From a virus: a stretch of 36,030 nucleotides of DNA. Positions within the stretch are counted from its first letter, which is position 1. Each line of letters starts with the position of its first letter. The stretch spans positions 1-36,030 of IMG/VR virus record IMGVR_UViG_3300031659_000035; one strand, given 5' to 3'. The notes below the pieces were generated by a model. The model had not been told where the DNA came from. It made no database searches and was given only the letters and a program-made list of their open reading frames with translations. Position numbers and translations under genes: made by a program. Shown piece after piece: positions 1 to 7,910 of this stretch.

Positions 1-23
1 TCATTTACTTTTGGACTATTCAT
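1..23 (-). CDS. Start of a phage gene cut by the window edge
   Basis: An ATG at 23-21 overlaps the TAA stop of the upstream membrane-protein gene (TAATG), an arrangement used repeatedly in this window. Only seven codons (MNSPKVN) are visible before the window ends. The tight stop/start coupling is the only support; no function can be assigned. Confidence 0.45.
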
Positions 24-979
24 TATGTTTCCTTATTATCTATTAACCAACCTAATTTATTTCGCAAACTCCTGTCGAGTCGATTCATCTGGCCTTTCTC
101 TGTTTCACTCAACTCAACCGACTCGTGTTGCTGCTCATTTTGCACTAACTCACCATCTTCATGTACTGCATCCATCATAAAATCTTCAACAACTTCCGTA
201 GCGTCATCGCCAAGAAATGTCATCGATTCACCTCTTCTCTCCATAAGACTCATATTAACGGAGATCACCAATAGTATTGCTAACGGATCAAATACTAACA
301 CTAACAATAGTATCACAAAACGTACTGCTTTGTCAAGTACTTTTTGGGTTGATTCACCATATATTAATTCAGCGAGGTACTTGATGGGACCAACTTCCAC
401 TGCAATAGACAATTGCTCTGTTTCTAGTCGCAATTTGTCAGTTAGGAGTGTCTCCATCGCGCTGGCAGCGTCATCTATAGATGTGTTGAGTGTTTGTCTC
501 TCTTGTGATTGTGATTGACGAACAGCTAATGATCCGTCACGACCTCTGATCCTATCGTAGTTTATCAGCACCTGGACTGCTTGGTCCAACTGGCCGATAA
601 CTTGTTCAGCGTCATCTATGCGCCTCTGTTGCGCTGCAATCCTACCGTCTACTCTATCAATCTGAAGTGTCTTATCGCCTGTGGTGACCGTGTGTTCGAG
701 ATGTGCTTTGGACAGATAGCCGTAGATACCCATCGATGTGATAACCGAGAGAATAATAACAGACATTGTGAAATATGACCTGAGTAGAATTCCTGCTTTC
801 TTCCAGTTTCTGTACAGCCATGAGGCGGTTACCAACTTAGCAAGTTCTAGCACAATACCCATAGCCATGATGGGATACACGACAGCAGGAAATATTGACA
901 TTAACCCAATGATGGAGAAGTAGCCTGCAACCGCAGATACGGAAAGGGCTGATATAATGAGGAGTATTAAAAAGATCAT
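23..979 (-). CDS. Membrane protein with coiled coil, function unknown
   Basis: About 318 residues. An N-terminal block has three hydrophobic segments (roughly residues 3-25, 30-50 and 70-90). A central charged segment rich in Gln, Asp and Arg (about 105-195) looks like a coiled coil. A further strong hydrophobic segment lies near 220-245, and the tail (about 255-318) is acidic. The start at 979 is chosen because its ATG overlaps the TGA of the preceding gene as ATGA; the GTG at 991 would add four residues and has no clear ribosome site. Similar membrane/coiled-coil proteins occur in marine T4-like phages, but I do not recognise a characterised family. An inner-membrane location is inferred from the hydrophobic segments. 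Confidence 0.8.
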   Translation of the reverse strand: MIFLILLIISALSVSAVAGYFSIIGLMSIFPAVVYPIMAMGIVLELAKLVTASWLYRNWKKAGILLRSYFTMSVIILSVITSMGIYGYLSKAHLEHTVTTGDKTLQIDRVDGRIAAQQRRIDDAEQVIGQLDQAVQVLINYDRIRGRDGSLAVRQSQSQERQTLNTSIDDAASAMETLLTDKLRLETEQLSIAVEVGPIKYLAELIYGESTQKVLDKAVRFVILLLVLVFDPLAILLVISVNMSLMERRGESMTFLGDDATEVVEDFMMDAVHEDGELVQNEQQHESVELSETEKGQMNRLDRSLRNKLGWLIDNKET

Positions 980-1320
980 CTTGGAGACCACTTTATTGGT
1001 GTGAATTCAGCGAGATGACTTCTCCGCAGTCTGATATTCAACATATCATTTAAGCATCGAGGATCTTCGCGGCATTGCCATTGTAGAAGGAGCTCCTGCA
1101 TTTTAGCATAAGACTTCTTCTCATATTCTGCTAGGGTATCTTTAGTAAGATCACCGTCATATTCCAGAACGGCAGTGCCACTTCCGAAATACTTTTCATA
1201 TTGTTTAATGGGTTTACACGAGTATCCGATATAGTATCTTCCGTCAGGGAAGTATGTTACATATACTCGGTGGACCTTTTTCTCTGCGGGTTTCTTCTTT
1301 CTCTTTTTTATCACTGGCAT
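976..1320 (-). CDS. GIY-YIG-like small protein
   Basis: 114 residues. A lysine-rich N-terminus (residues 5-16) is followed by VYVTYF...YYIGYS and KYFGSG, which resembles the first two strands of a GIY-YIG nuclease fold and the YFGSG segment found in phage members. The GIY element is degenerate (VTY), and I cannot place the catalytic Arg, Glu and Asn with confidence, so it may be a minimal or inactive nuclease. It could instead be an unrelated conserved phage protein. It follows a late promoter at 1351-1358 with a leader of about 25 nt, so late expression is likely, and it overlaps the next gene by 4 nt. Confidence 0.6.
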   Translation of the reverse strand: MPVIKKRKKKPAEKKVHRVYVTYFPDGRYYIGYSCKPIKQYEKYFGSGTAVLEYDGDLTKDTLAEYEKKSYAKMQELLLQWQCREDPRCLNDMLNIRLRRSHLAEFTPIKWSPR

Positions 1321-1350
1321 ATCAAGTTCATCGAATCATTATCAATGTAC

Positions 1351-1358
1351 TATTTATA
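1351..1358 (-). promoter_or_regulatory. T4-type late promoter TATAAATA
   Basis: The minus strand reads TATAAATA, the consensus recognised by the T4 late sigma gp55. The expected transcription start near 1345 lies about 25 nt before the ATG at 1320. Confidence 0.75.
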
Positions 1359-1589
1359 CTAGACCTCGTCTGCTGTGGCATCAGCTTTTCTGATCATTAT
1401 ACCACATTCATCACACAGCCTACCCTCTTTTTCGTGCCAGAACCAGTAACCTGCCTCGTCCTCTCCTTTAGAGCATAGTTCACATTTTGGCTTTTCCTTG
1501 TTGCCGAAAATATTGTCCCAATTGCTTCTTATCTTATCTTGGTCCCCCGGTCGTCTCCCGGAGCCTTTGCCGCCGTGCCAAGCAGTCAT
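1359..1589 (-). CDS. Small zinc-finger-like phage protein
   Basis: 76 residues. The N-terminus contains a Gly-rich AWHGGKGSGRR segment of a type I recall from marine T4-like phages. The C-terminal half has two Cys pairs, CELC (about residues 36-39) and CDEC (about 59-62), separated by an aromatic WFWHEKEG stretch, as expected for a zinc ribbon. It starts just downstream of the secreted nuclease gene (stop at 1593), so it is probably co-transcribed from the late promoter at 2068. No specific function is known to me; nucleic-acid or protein binding through zinc is the natural guess. Confidence 0.75.
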   Translation of the reverse strand: MTAWHGGKGSGRRPGDQDKIRSNWDNIFGNKEKPKCELCSKGEDEAGYWFWHEKEGRLCDECGIMIRKADATADEV

Positions 1590-1592
1590 TGA

Positions 1593-2042
1593 TTAATCAC
1601 ACCATGATTCTTTCTTGTCGCCGAAGTATTCACGCGCATAGCCGTTGTCTAATAATGCTAAGCGTAGGCTGGCACCATCAACAACAATGTCACCCAATAC
1701 TCGACCGCCGTACTTATCCCAGTTCAATATGCCGACTTCGATCTTTCTGCCGTGCGCGATGAAATGTTTGGTGAATTGTGATGCTTCTTCGCCCAACGCT
1801 TTCTCTGCCGCGCAACTACCACGCCAGCTTTTCTCTGGAGTATCTACGCCAAAAACGCGAATGCTTAGTTCTTGCTTCAGTGGTGCAGGTAGGAAGTTCG
1901 CTTCAAATGCAACAGTGTCGCCGTCAATTACTCGGGTGATCGGAAAATCATAGAGTACTTGTTCTTTCTTTGCGGCAAAGGCTGGGCTGCAAACTAAAGC
2001 AGTGAGTAACGCGACTACGGTAAAATCTTTGATATATTTCAT
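1593..2042 (-). CDS. Secreted thermonuclease-like nuclease (SNase family)
   Basis: With the start at 2042 it is 149 residues. It begins with a signal peptide: MKYIK, a hydrophobic core of about 13 residues, and an AFA cleavage site near residue 23. The mature part is a staphylococcal-nuclease domain. IDGDTV supplies metal-binding aspartates (D40, D42), IRVFGVDTPEK holds the catalytic Arg62, Asp67 and Glu70, and DKYGGR holds the second catalytic Arg114. The set appears complete, so an active Ca-dependent nuclease exported to the periplasm is likely. ATGs at 2054 and 2048 are in frame, but only the one at 2042 has a GGAAA site at good distance and gives a clean signal peptide. The late promoter at 2068-2075 leaves only about 20 nt of leader. 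Confidence 0.9.
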   Translation of the reverse strand: MKYIKDFTVVALLTALVCSPAFAAKKEQVLYDFPITRVIDGDTVAFEANFLPAPLKQELSIRVFGVDTPEKSWRGSCAAEKALGEEASQFTKHFIAHGRKIEVGILNWDKYGGRVLGDIVVDGASLRLALLDNGYAREYFGDKKESWCD

Positions 2043-2067
2043 GTTCATTTCCATTATTGTGTGTTTC

Positions 2068-2075
2068 TATTTATA
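2068..2075 (-). promoter_or_regulatory. T4-type late promoter TATAAATA
   Basis: Exact late octamer on the minus strand. The expected start near 2062 lies about 20 nt before the nuclease ATG at 2042 and only 8 nt before the ATG at 2054, which favours the 2042 start. Confidence 0.75.
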
Positions 2076-2091
2076 CAACAGACTGTGATCT

Positions 2092-2283
2092 TCACCATTC
2101 ATCACCGACTGCATTGTTTGCTTCTTCCTCATCCCATTCATTAAGTGGCATGGCATCCTCTTGTTCTAATTCACTACCGCAAAATACACAATAGGATTCG
2201 ATGTAATGAGAATCTGACATGTCATGTGCCAACTTAAATGAAGCCTCACATGGTATGCATTCAAATATCTTAGGTCTTGACAT
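2092..2283 (-). CDS. Small zinc-ribbon protein
   Basis: 63 residues with CIPC (about residues 9-12) and CVFC (about 32-35), a classic two-knuckle zinc ribbon, followed by a strongly acidic C-terminus. It overlaps the end of the dCMP deaminase gene by 14 nt, placing it at the end of the nucleotide-metabolism operon. No function can be assigned from sequence. Confidence 0.75.
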   Translation of the reverse strand: MSRPKIFECIPCEASFKLAHDMSDSHYIESYCVFCGSELEQEDAMPLNEWDEEEANNAVGDEW

Positions 2284-2701
2284 AAACTTTCACTCCGGCT
2301 TTTTCTAAAAACTCTATACCTGATCCAATACTTGCTTCGTACTCATTTATATAGTACACCTGTTGTATGCCCGTATTGTAAATACTTTTAGCGCATTCAA
2401 TGCAAGGAGCGTGAGTAACAAACAGCGTAGCACCATCGGAAGATTCTGTACTCTTTGCTATTTTATCAAGCGCATTCCGTTCTGCATGTATTACACAATC
2501 TTTGGTTTGGCGACTTTCACCGATATCTTCTTCGCATACGTTATCCCATCCTGTGGGCGTACCATTGTAACCAATAGATAATATTCTATGGTCTTTGACA
2601 ATGACACATCCCACCTTAAGTTTCTCGGCTTGCGACAATGCTGCGGTCCGAGTCGCGATAGAATAAAAGTATTCAATAAACTTTGGCTTTATGCTCCCCA
2701 T
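2270..2701 (-). CDS. cd: dCMP deaminase
   Basis: 143 residues, normal for phage deoxycytidylate deaminases. It converts dCMP to dUMP, the substrate for thymidylate synthesis. The zinc and proton-transfer motif is HAE (H72, E74) and the second zinc motif is PCIEC (C100, C103). The GYNGTPTGW segment is typical of substrate binding in this family. A GGGGAG ribosome site sits 5 nt before the ATG, inside the end of nrdB, with which the gene overlaps by 13 nt. With ThyX upstream in the same cluster, it completes a route from dCMP to dTMP. Confidence 0.95.
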   Translation of the reverse strand: MGSIKPKFIEYFYSIATRTAALSQAEKLKVGCVIVKDHRILSIGYNGTPTGWDNVCEEDIGESRQTKDCVIHAERNALDKIAKSTESSDGATLFVTHAPCIECAKSIYNTGIQQVYYINEYEASIGSGIEFLEKAGVKVYVKT

Positions 2702-3675
2702 ACTTCTCCCCAGTCCCCAGACAACGCGCCGCGCGCATAATCAGTGCTTTTATTTTCAAAGAAGTTTGTATGGATTGGAGCGTTGATCATCTCCTCTACC
2801 CATCCCAGTGGATTCTTCTTGACCTTGAAAATGCCTTTCAGACCCAATTCAATTAAGCGTCTATCTGCAATGTATCGAATATACTTCTTGACTTCTTCAC
2901 TGGTCAAATTCTCCATTGGACCCATCGAGAATGCGAGGTCGATAAACTTATCTTCAAGTTCTACCATCTTCTCTGCTATCGAATAAATCTTGTTCTTGAG
3001 ATCATCATTCCATATCTCTAGATTCTCTTCAATATACACACGGAACAGTTTAATCATGGACTCGGCGTGCATTGTCTCATCAACGATGGACCAAGTAACA
3101 ATCTGCCCCATGCCCTTCATCTTGCCATGTCGCGGGAAGTTCAGTAACATGATAAACGAGGAGAACAACTGCATGCCTTCAGTGAACGCTGAGAACGCGG
3201 CAATGTTTGTTGCAATCGTCTTCTTGTCTGAAGTAGCGTTGGACATGTTCATGAAGTATTCATGTTTGTCTTTCATCGCTTCATACTCTAAGAACTCATT
3301 ATACGTTGACTCGGGCATTCCAAGAGTCTCGATGAGGTGCGAGTAAGCTGCAACATGTAATGCTTCACGAGCCGCAAAGCCCATCAACATCATACGCACT
3401 TCTGGTTGAGGGAAGAATGGCAAGTAATTGTTTACATAACCACCAGCCACATCAATATCACCCTGGGTGAAAAATCTGAAGATGTTAGTCAGGAATGCTT
3501 TCTCTGCATCACTGATGTGATCATTCCAATCTTTAACATCCTCATTCATCGGTACCTCAGTGTGCAACCAATGACTTTGCTCGTGCTTTAACCACGCCTC
3601 ATATGCCCATGGATAATTGAAAGGTTTAAAACAATCTCTTTCGTCTTGTAGGCTCAATTTCTTTTTCGGTGACAT
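2689..3675 (-). CDS. nrdB: Ribonucleotide reductase class I beta subunit
   Basis: 328 residues. It provides the diiron-tyrosyl radical for NrdA. By alignment in the mind with E. coli NrdB, the metal ligands are D56, E104, H107, E166, E200 and H203, and the radical tyrosine is Y111 in EALHVAAY. All are present, so this is a standard tyrosyl-radical (class Ia-like) subunit. It lies 3 nt after the glutaredoxin gene and downstream of nrdA, so the reductase, its partner subunit and its reductant are in one operon (order A, glutaredoxin, B). The ribosome site is weak, suggesting coupling to the gene before it. Confidence 0.96.
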   Translation of the reverse strand: MSPKKKLSLQDERDCFKPFNYPWAYEAWLKHEQSHWLHTEVPMNEDVKDWNDHISDAEKAFLTNIFRFFTQGDIDVAGGYVNNYLPFFPQPEVRMMLMGFAAREALHVAAYSHLIETLGMPESTYNEFLEYEAMKDKHEYFMNMSNATSDKKTIATNIAAFSAFTEGMQLFSSFIMLLNFPRHGKMKGMGQIVTWSIVDETMHAESMIKLFRVYIEENLEIWNDDLKNKIYSIAEKMVELEDKFIDLAFSMGPMENLTSEEVKKYIRYIADRRLIELGLKGIFKVKKNPLGWVEEMINAPIHTNFFENKSTDYARGALSGDWGEVWGA

Positions 3676-3678
3676 TTA

Positions 3679-3894
3679 TTATGTAGTCCTGAAGTATGTG
3701 TTCCATTCGGAAGATGATGATAGAGCGACCAACTCTTGATAGCCCCCAATGTTTGCGCCGTTTACGATGATCTGTGGAACTTTACCTGTGGGTTGTGTCT
3801 CCTCGATAAACTCAATTTCCATCCCCTGTAAGAAAGCCTTAGCATCATTACAGAATGGGCAGTCACTTCTTGATTTAATAATTACTGTATTCAT
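3679..3894 (-). CDS. nrdC: Glutaredoxin
   Basis: 71 residues, a minimal glutaredoxin. The redox motif is CPFC (C12, C15), TGKVPQI carries the cis-proline, and GGYQEL matches the glutathione-binding end of the fold. Its place between nrdA and nrdB indicates it is the electron donor for the reductase. The phage also encodes a Prx5-type peroxiredoxin (32026-32643), and glutaredoxins commonly reduce Prx5 enzymes, so a second role is possible. GGGAG precedes the ATG by about 8 nt. Confidence 0.93.
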   Translation of the reverse strand: MNTVIIKSRSDCPFCNDAKAFLQGMEIEFIEETQPTGKVPQIIVNGANIGGYQELVALSSSSEWNTYFRTT

Positions 3895-3951
3895 TAATTT
3901 TCTCCCTTATTATTATTATGATTTATCAACCTTCACAAGCGTATGTGAGGG

Positions 3952-5751
3952 TCATCCCTCACATGCAAAACAATTTTCTTCCTCAACGAGTGCGGTCATA
4001 TCCAACTCTTTGATTATCTGGCGTTCTATCTTGTTCGAGACTTTATCTGCCTTACCCAGTTTCTCTGAGCGACAATAATATAGAGTCTTTAACCCTTGCT
4101 TCCATGCCAAGTAATGTGCTGCATGGAGATACTTGATATTTACGTCAGGACGAAAAAATAGATTGAGTGACTGGGCTTGATCTATGAATTTCTGTCTGTC
4201 GGCAGCGTGTTCTATCACCCACCGCATGTCGATTTCCATTGCTGTTTTGTATATCTCTTTCTCATACGCATCAAGACATTTCAGATGTTGAACTGAACCA
4301 TCGTTAGAAATTATTGATGACCAAATTTCATCATAATCAAGTTTTGGATTATCCTCAATCTTAGCTTTAATGATGTTATCCAGATGCTTATTTTTGTTGA
4401 GATAAGCGCCACTGAGGGTGTCTTGTCTATATGCGTTTGCACGATATGGTTCAATAGAAGGGCTTGTGTTGCCCATAATGATGCTGCTACTCGCATTTGG
4501 AGCAATAGCCATAACATGACTAAATCGCTGGCCTGTGCCTTTTGCATCTGGAGCCTCGCCTCGTTCTTTGCCGAGTTCCATGTTTGCATCATTGAGTTTA
4601 CTCCTTATTAGCCTGAACATTCGCATGTTCGCGCCCTTAGCAACTGCACCCTCAAATGGTATTCCTTTCTTCTGTAAATACGCATGATATCCAAGGGCTC
4701 CTATGCCAATCGATCTTTCTTGTGCTGCTGAAAATTTAGCACGAGATACAGGATCAGGTGCATTATCTATGAAGTATTGTAACACATTATCTAGCATCTC
4801 TGCAACATCTTTTAGAAATTGATTGTCTTTCGACCATGCATCATAATATTCTAGATTGACAGAAGACAAACAACAAACGGCTGTTCGATCTTTATTGGTA
4901 GGCAGAATAATCTCGGAACACAAATTCGATTGATGAATTTTCAAGCCCAGGTCTTTCTGAAATTGATTCAATTCGCGGTTGCTTGTGTCGATGAAATGAA
5001 GGTAAGGCTCTCCAGTTTCCATTCTCATTTCAAGTATCTTCTGCCATAGCTCTTTAGCGGAAACTGTCTCCCTGATCGCTCCAGTGTGTGGATCGCATAA
5101 GTTCCAACCGTCATCCACGTCAGGATCTACCATGCACCTCTCGATGATCTCCATGAATCTATCGCTGATATTAACTCCGTGATGTAGATTCAGACAACGC
5201 AGATTCTGATCGCCAGTAGCTCTCCGCATGTCGAGGAACATAGTAATGTCTGGATGCGAGATATCTAGATATGCAGCATAGGAGCCGCGTCTTGTCCTAC
5301 CTTGGCGATAAGCAAGAGATGAGCTATCATATGTCTTGAGATGCGGCATAACACCAACAGACTTGTCATCCGAGGCTCTGATACCGAATCCGATACCAAC
5401 ACCACCACCAAGCATAGAGAGCCAATTTGTTTCGGCTAGATTTTCAACTAATCCTTCTGCTGTATCATTAATATAGTTAAGAAAGCATGAAATAGGCATT
5501 CCACGTTTACTGCGACCAAAAGAAAGAATTGGAGTTGAATACGACAACCAGTGTTTACTTGAGTAATCATATAGTCGCTGTGCGTGTTCTGGATTTGATC
5601 CGAACGTATGACTCACATGCGCGAATCTCTCTTGTGGTGATGTTTCATCTTCTCTCATGTATGATTCGGAAAGGCGTTGTAGACCTAACTTATCGAATAA
5701 TTCATCCCGTGAGAGATCAATCTGTAATCCCAAATACTCTTTCTTCGCCAT
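3952..5751 (-). CDS. nrdA: Ribonucleotide reductase class I alpha subunit
   Basis: 599 residues. It reduces ribonucleoside diphosphates to deoxyribonucleotides. Active-site residues can be placed: C89 (PISC), N276/C278/E280 in SNLCSE, C293 or C294 as the partner cysteine, a YY pair in LKTLYYCRS for radical transfer, and the C-terminal redox pair C594/C597 in CFAC. The protein is shorter than E. coli NrdA (about 760) and has no N-terminal ATP-cone, so it should lack overall dATP feedback inhibition. It is intact, with no intein or intron at the common insertion sites. An AGGAT ribosome site precedes the ATG. Confidence 0.96.
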   Translation of the reverse strand: MAKKEYLGLQIDLSRDELFDKLGLQRLSESYMREDETSPQERFAHVSHTFGSNPEHAQRLYDYSSKHWLSYSTPILSFGRSKRGMPISCFLNYINDTAEGLVENLAETNWLSMLGGGVGIGFGIRASDDKSVGVMPHLKTYDSSSLAYRQGRTRRGSYAAYLDISHPDITMFLDMRRATGDQNLRCLNLHHGVNISDRFMEIIERCMVDPDVDDGWNLCDPHTGAIRETVSAKELWQKILEMRMETGEPYLHFIDTSNRELNQFQKDLGLKIHQSNLCSEIILPTNKDRTAVCCLSSVNLEYYDAWSKDNQFLKDVAEMLDNVLQYFIDNAPDPVSRAKFSAAQERSIGIGALGYHAYLQKKGIPFEGAVAKGANMRMFRLIRSKLNDANMELGKERGEAPDAKGTGQRFSHVMAIAPNASSSIIMGNTSPSIEPYRANAYRQDTLSGAYLNKNKHLDNIIKAKIEDNPKLDYDEIWSSIISNDGSVQHLKCLDAYEKEIYKTAMEIDMRWVIEHAADRQKFIDQAQSLNLFFRPDVNIKYLHAAHYLAWKQGLKTLYYCRSEKLGKADKVSNKIERQIIKELDMTALVEEENCFACEG

Positions 5752-5758
5752 TATTAAC

Positions 5759-5830
5759 TTATCCTAATGAGGGGTTTAAATTCTTGTATAACTGCTTCGT
5801 GTTTATACTTATCATATATGAAATTGCCAT
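5759..5830 (-). CDS. Possible 23-residue peptide upstream of nrdA
   Basis: In the gap between thyX and nrdA an ATG at 5830 opens a 23-codon frame ending in TAA at 5759, 7 nt before the nrdA ATG. The product (starts MAISYMIS, ends NPSLG) has a balanced composition, and an AGG lies about 7 nt before its ATG. It could be a leader peptide coupling translation into nrdA, or chance. No homologue is known to me. Confidence 0.3.
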   Translation of the reverse strand: MAISYMISINTKQLYKNLNPSLG

Positions 5831-5838
5831 TTCTGGAC

Positions 5839-6507
5839 CTAGTTCGTGGATATCTCGTCTATCATATCAACTACTGAGGGGAAGTGTGCATCGACAATCT
5901 GCCAACATCTGCGGGCTACGTCCATGTGTTCCTTTTGAGTGCCGTGGGCCATCCGTAGTTGGCAATAATGAATCCAGCTTCGCAAGCTGCCAGCCATGTA
6001 CAGGGTAGTTTCCGTATTGCCTTCTGGGAGTACCACGCGGGCTTGTTCCTTGGCAATTCCCTTGCCTAATGCCCACTCATAGACTTCCGTTGTTTTCATG
6101 AGGGCTTCTGCTTGTCTCATGTTCCATTCTTCAGCCAACGCTCTGTCACTATTCTCCACACTGTTCTGTCGATTGGTAGCGTCCTGAAGACGCGCCTCCC
6201 GATGTACAAAGGAGTCACTGACTGCATAACGTTGGCTGAATTCTTGAAATGAGAACGAACGATGCCGCAATATCTGTCGAGAGATATCACGGGTGGTCAC
6301 AATCTCCATTGTCATGTGGACCATCTCAAAGGGAGACCAGTGGTCGTTCTTAGCTAAATAACCAAGAAGTTTGGGCGCAGTTTTAGGGCTGTTTTGATTA
6401 TCCGGATTACTCACTCTAGCAACAAACGCAACTAACTCTTCGGCTGAAGAACATCCCGTAATAGCACTTGGCTTTGATACAGATATCAAATTCACTTTAC
6501 AACTCAT
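5839..6507 (-). CDS. thyX: Flavin-dependent thymidylate synthase ThyX
   Basis: 222 residues. It methylates dUMP to dTMP using methylenetetrahydrofolate, FAD and NADPH. The ThyX signature RHRxxSxxxxSxR is present as RHRSFSFQEFSQR (residues 81-93), and the later RVVLPEG and LRSWIHY segments also match the family. It sits with dCMP deaminase and the reductase in one block. T4 itself uses the unrelated td synthase, whereas marine T4-like phages usually carry thyX, which fits the overall picture. No intron or intein is seen. Confidence 0.97.
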   Translation of the reverse strand: MSCKVNLISVSKPSAITGCSSAEELVAFVARVSNPDNQNSPKTAPKLLGYLAKNDHWSPFEMVHMTMEIVTTRDISRQILRHRSFSFQEFSQRYAVSDSFVHREARLQDATNRQNSVENSDRALAEEWNMRQAEALMKTTEVYEWALGKGIAKEQARVVLPEGNTETTLYMAGSLRSWIHYCQLRMAHGTQKEHMDVARRCWQIVDAHFPSVVDMIDEISTN

Positions 6508-6536
6508 AATATAGATTCTCTAAACTGGGTTAATAT

Positions 6537-6803
6537 TTACTTCTTTTTGGTAGCTTCCTTTTTCTCTGCTGGTCTACCGCGGCGGGCTTTACCCTTAGCA
6601 GCATCAACAACATCCGATGCTTGTGATCCAACTTCTTTAGTAGCACTCACGACATCCTTCACTTCTTCCTTGATACGCTGTACTCTGCGTTTGGTTTCCG
6701 ATATGAGGTATTGTACTGTTGCGATGACATCATCAATTGCATCATTGGCGGCTTGGGTGACACTTGATATCCAAGCTTGAATCTTTTCTAATATTATTTT
6801 CAT
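6537..6803 (-). CDS. Small helical protein with Lys/Ala-rich tail
   Basis: 88 residues. The first two thirds are amphipathic helix with many Ala, Val, Asp and Glu. The last 20 residues are basic (KARRGRP...KKEATKKK), similar to AT-hook or histone-H1-like tails, so DNA binding is possible but not shown. A strong sigma70 promoter 72-100 nt upstream, inside the end of the primase gene, suggests early expression. No recognised family. Confidence 0.7.
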   Translation of the reverse strand: MKIILEKIQAWISSVTQAANDAIDDVIATVQYLISETKRRVQRIKEEVKDVVSATKEVGSQASDVVDAAKGKARRGRPAEKKEATKKK

Positions 6804-6810
6804 TTTATCT

Positions 6811-7836
6811 CTAACATTTCTTCCAGGTTGTAAATTTCATCTGAGCCCGAAGACCAACAAACGTGTTTCTATTTATTATACTTGAAACTTCGCCTCTTGT
6901 CAACCCACTCAGAACCATTTCGTTTATATCTTTGCCATTATCATCACTCGGCCAGATACAAATCGAATACTGCAAATCTATATACTTGCTCATTAGCTTG
7001 CATATTTCTTTGTTCTTTGGCTGATTATCAAACACGATAGTCAGCTTGTCTTTGGGTAAGGATAGTTGTTCTATCTTACCAAATGAAGTACCAGAAACAG
7101 CAAGTGAATTATCCAAGAAAAGGCTATCTAGTTGCCCTTCAACGATCATTATTTGCTGTGTAACATCAACCGCGTCTAAACCAAAAACGGTTGGTGCATC
7201 TTCATTAATTTTCACTACTATATATCTAAGTGCCTCGTTACGCATTCCACGAAGCGCGACAGATTGCAATTGACCCTCCTTAGAGAAACACGGGATGACC
7301 AGTCGTGGTTCGTCTGTAACGATACTCTCTCTATACTTCTTATTAAGTTGTACTATATTCTTGATATTGTCAATGTAATACAATCTATCGTACTTGCACT
7401 TGGGAAGACCACGAGATTCTGCATACTGTACTGCTTCATGGTCATGTGGTAAAGTATCGAGTCTATCCATTATCTCATCTAAGAGGCTCTTAGGTTTGAA
7501 CACTGGCTTGAAATCGGGGAGGGCTGGCTTTGGGTCTTTGTGCGCGGTAAACTTCGACTGACCTTCGGAGTAACGCTCTAGGAGATATTCTTTGTATTCG
7601 AGGGGTGCTAACTGCTTGAGGATGTTACCGAAGTTGGTACCAGCATCACAGTTGTGGCATTTATAGAACATGTCATTGCCCTTCTTATAGAAGTAACCAC
7701 GCATTTTGCGCTTATTCTTCTGGCTGTCACCACAAATAGGGCAACGGACATTGAACAGATAGTCATCCTTACGCTTGAATATCTCAAATCTATGAGATAT
7801 TAGGGACAGATACTTAACATCAAGATACAAACTCAT
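6811..7836 (-). CDS. 61: DNA primase (gp61-like)
   Basis: 341 residues, matching T4 gp61 (342) in length. It makes RNA primers on the lagging strand in complex with the gp41 helicase. The N-terminal zinc-binding domain has CPIC (C32, C35) and CHNC (C60, C63). The catalytic TOPRIM domain shows IVEGQLDSL (Glu233) and a later acidic TIVFDN motif. Unlike T4, it is separated from the gp41 halves by about 14 kb and has its own sigma70 promoter at 7863-7891. Confidence 0.95.
   Translation of the reverse strand: MSLYLDVKYLSLISHRFEIFKRKDDYLFNVRCPICGDSQKNKRKMRGYFYKKGNDMFYKCHNCDAGTNFGNILKQLAPLEYKEYLLERYSEGQSKFTAHKDPKPALPDFKPVFKPKSLLDEIMDRLDTLPHDHEAVQYAESRGLPKCKYDRLYYIDNIKNIVQLNKKYRESIVTDEPRLVIPCFSKEGQLQSVALRGMRNEALRYIVVKINEDAPTVFGLDAVDVTQQIMIVEGQLDSLFLDNSLAVSGTSFGKIEQLSLPKDKLTIVFDNQPKNKEICKLMSKYIDLQYSICIWPSDDNGKDINEMVLSGLTRGEVSSIINRNTFVGLRAQMKFTTWKKC
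6875..6903 (-). promoter_or_regulatory. Sigma70-type early promoter inside the primase gene end
   Basis: The minus strand has TTGACA (6903-6898), a 17-bp spacer and TATAAT (6880-6875), an exact consensus match. It would drive the 88-residue protein, thyX and the nrd operon. Confidence 0.8.
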
Positions 7837-7862
7837 TACAAAATTACCCTCATTGAGTAGTT

Positions 7863-7891
7863 ATTATACTACATAAAGGATATTAAGTCAA
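7863..7891 (-). promoter_or_regulatory. Sigma70-type early promoter for primase
   Basis: TTGACT (7891-7886), 17-bp spacer and TATAAT (7868-7863) on the minus strand, ending about 27 bp before the primase ATG at 7836. Confidence 0.85.
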
Positions 7892-7910
7892 TAGGTTGTG
7901 GAAGATTTTG

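Noticed and set aside
3952-5751. Intein or intron in nrdA/nrdB, common in related phages
   Set aside because: Both genes read through all catalytic motifs without interruption.
5529-6008. 159-codon plus-strand frame across nrdA and thyX
   Set aside because: It overlaps two clear conserved genes on the other strand and has no ribosome site or promoter.
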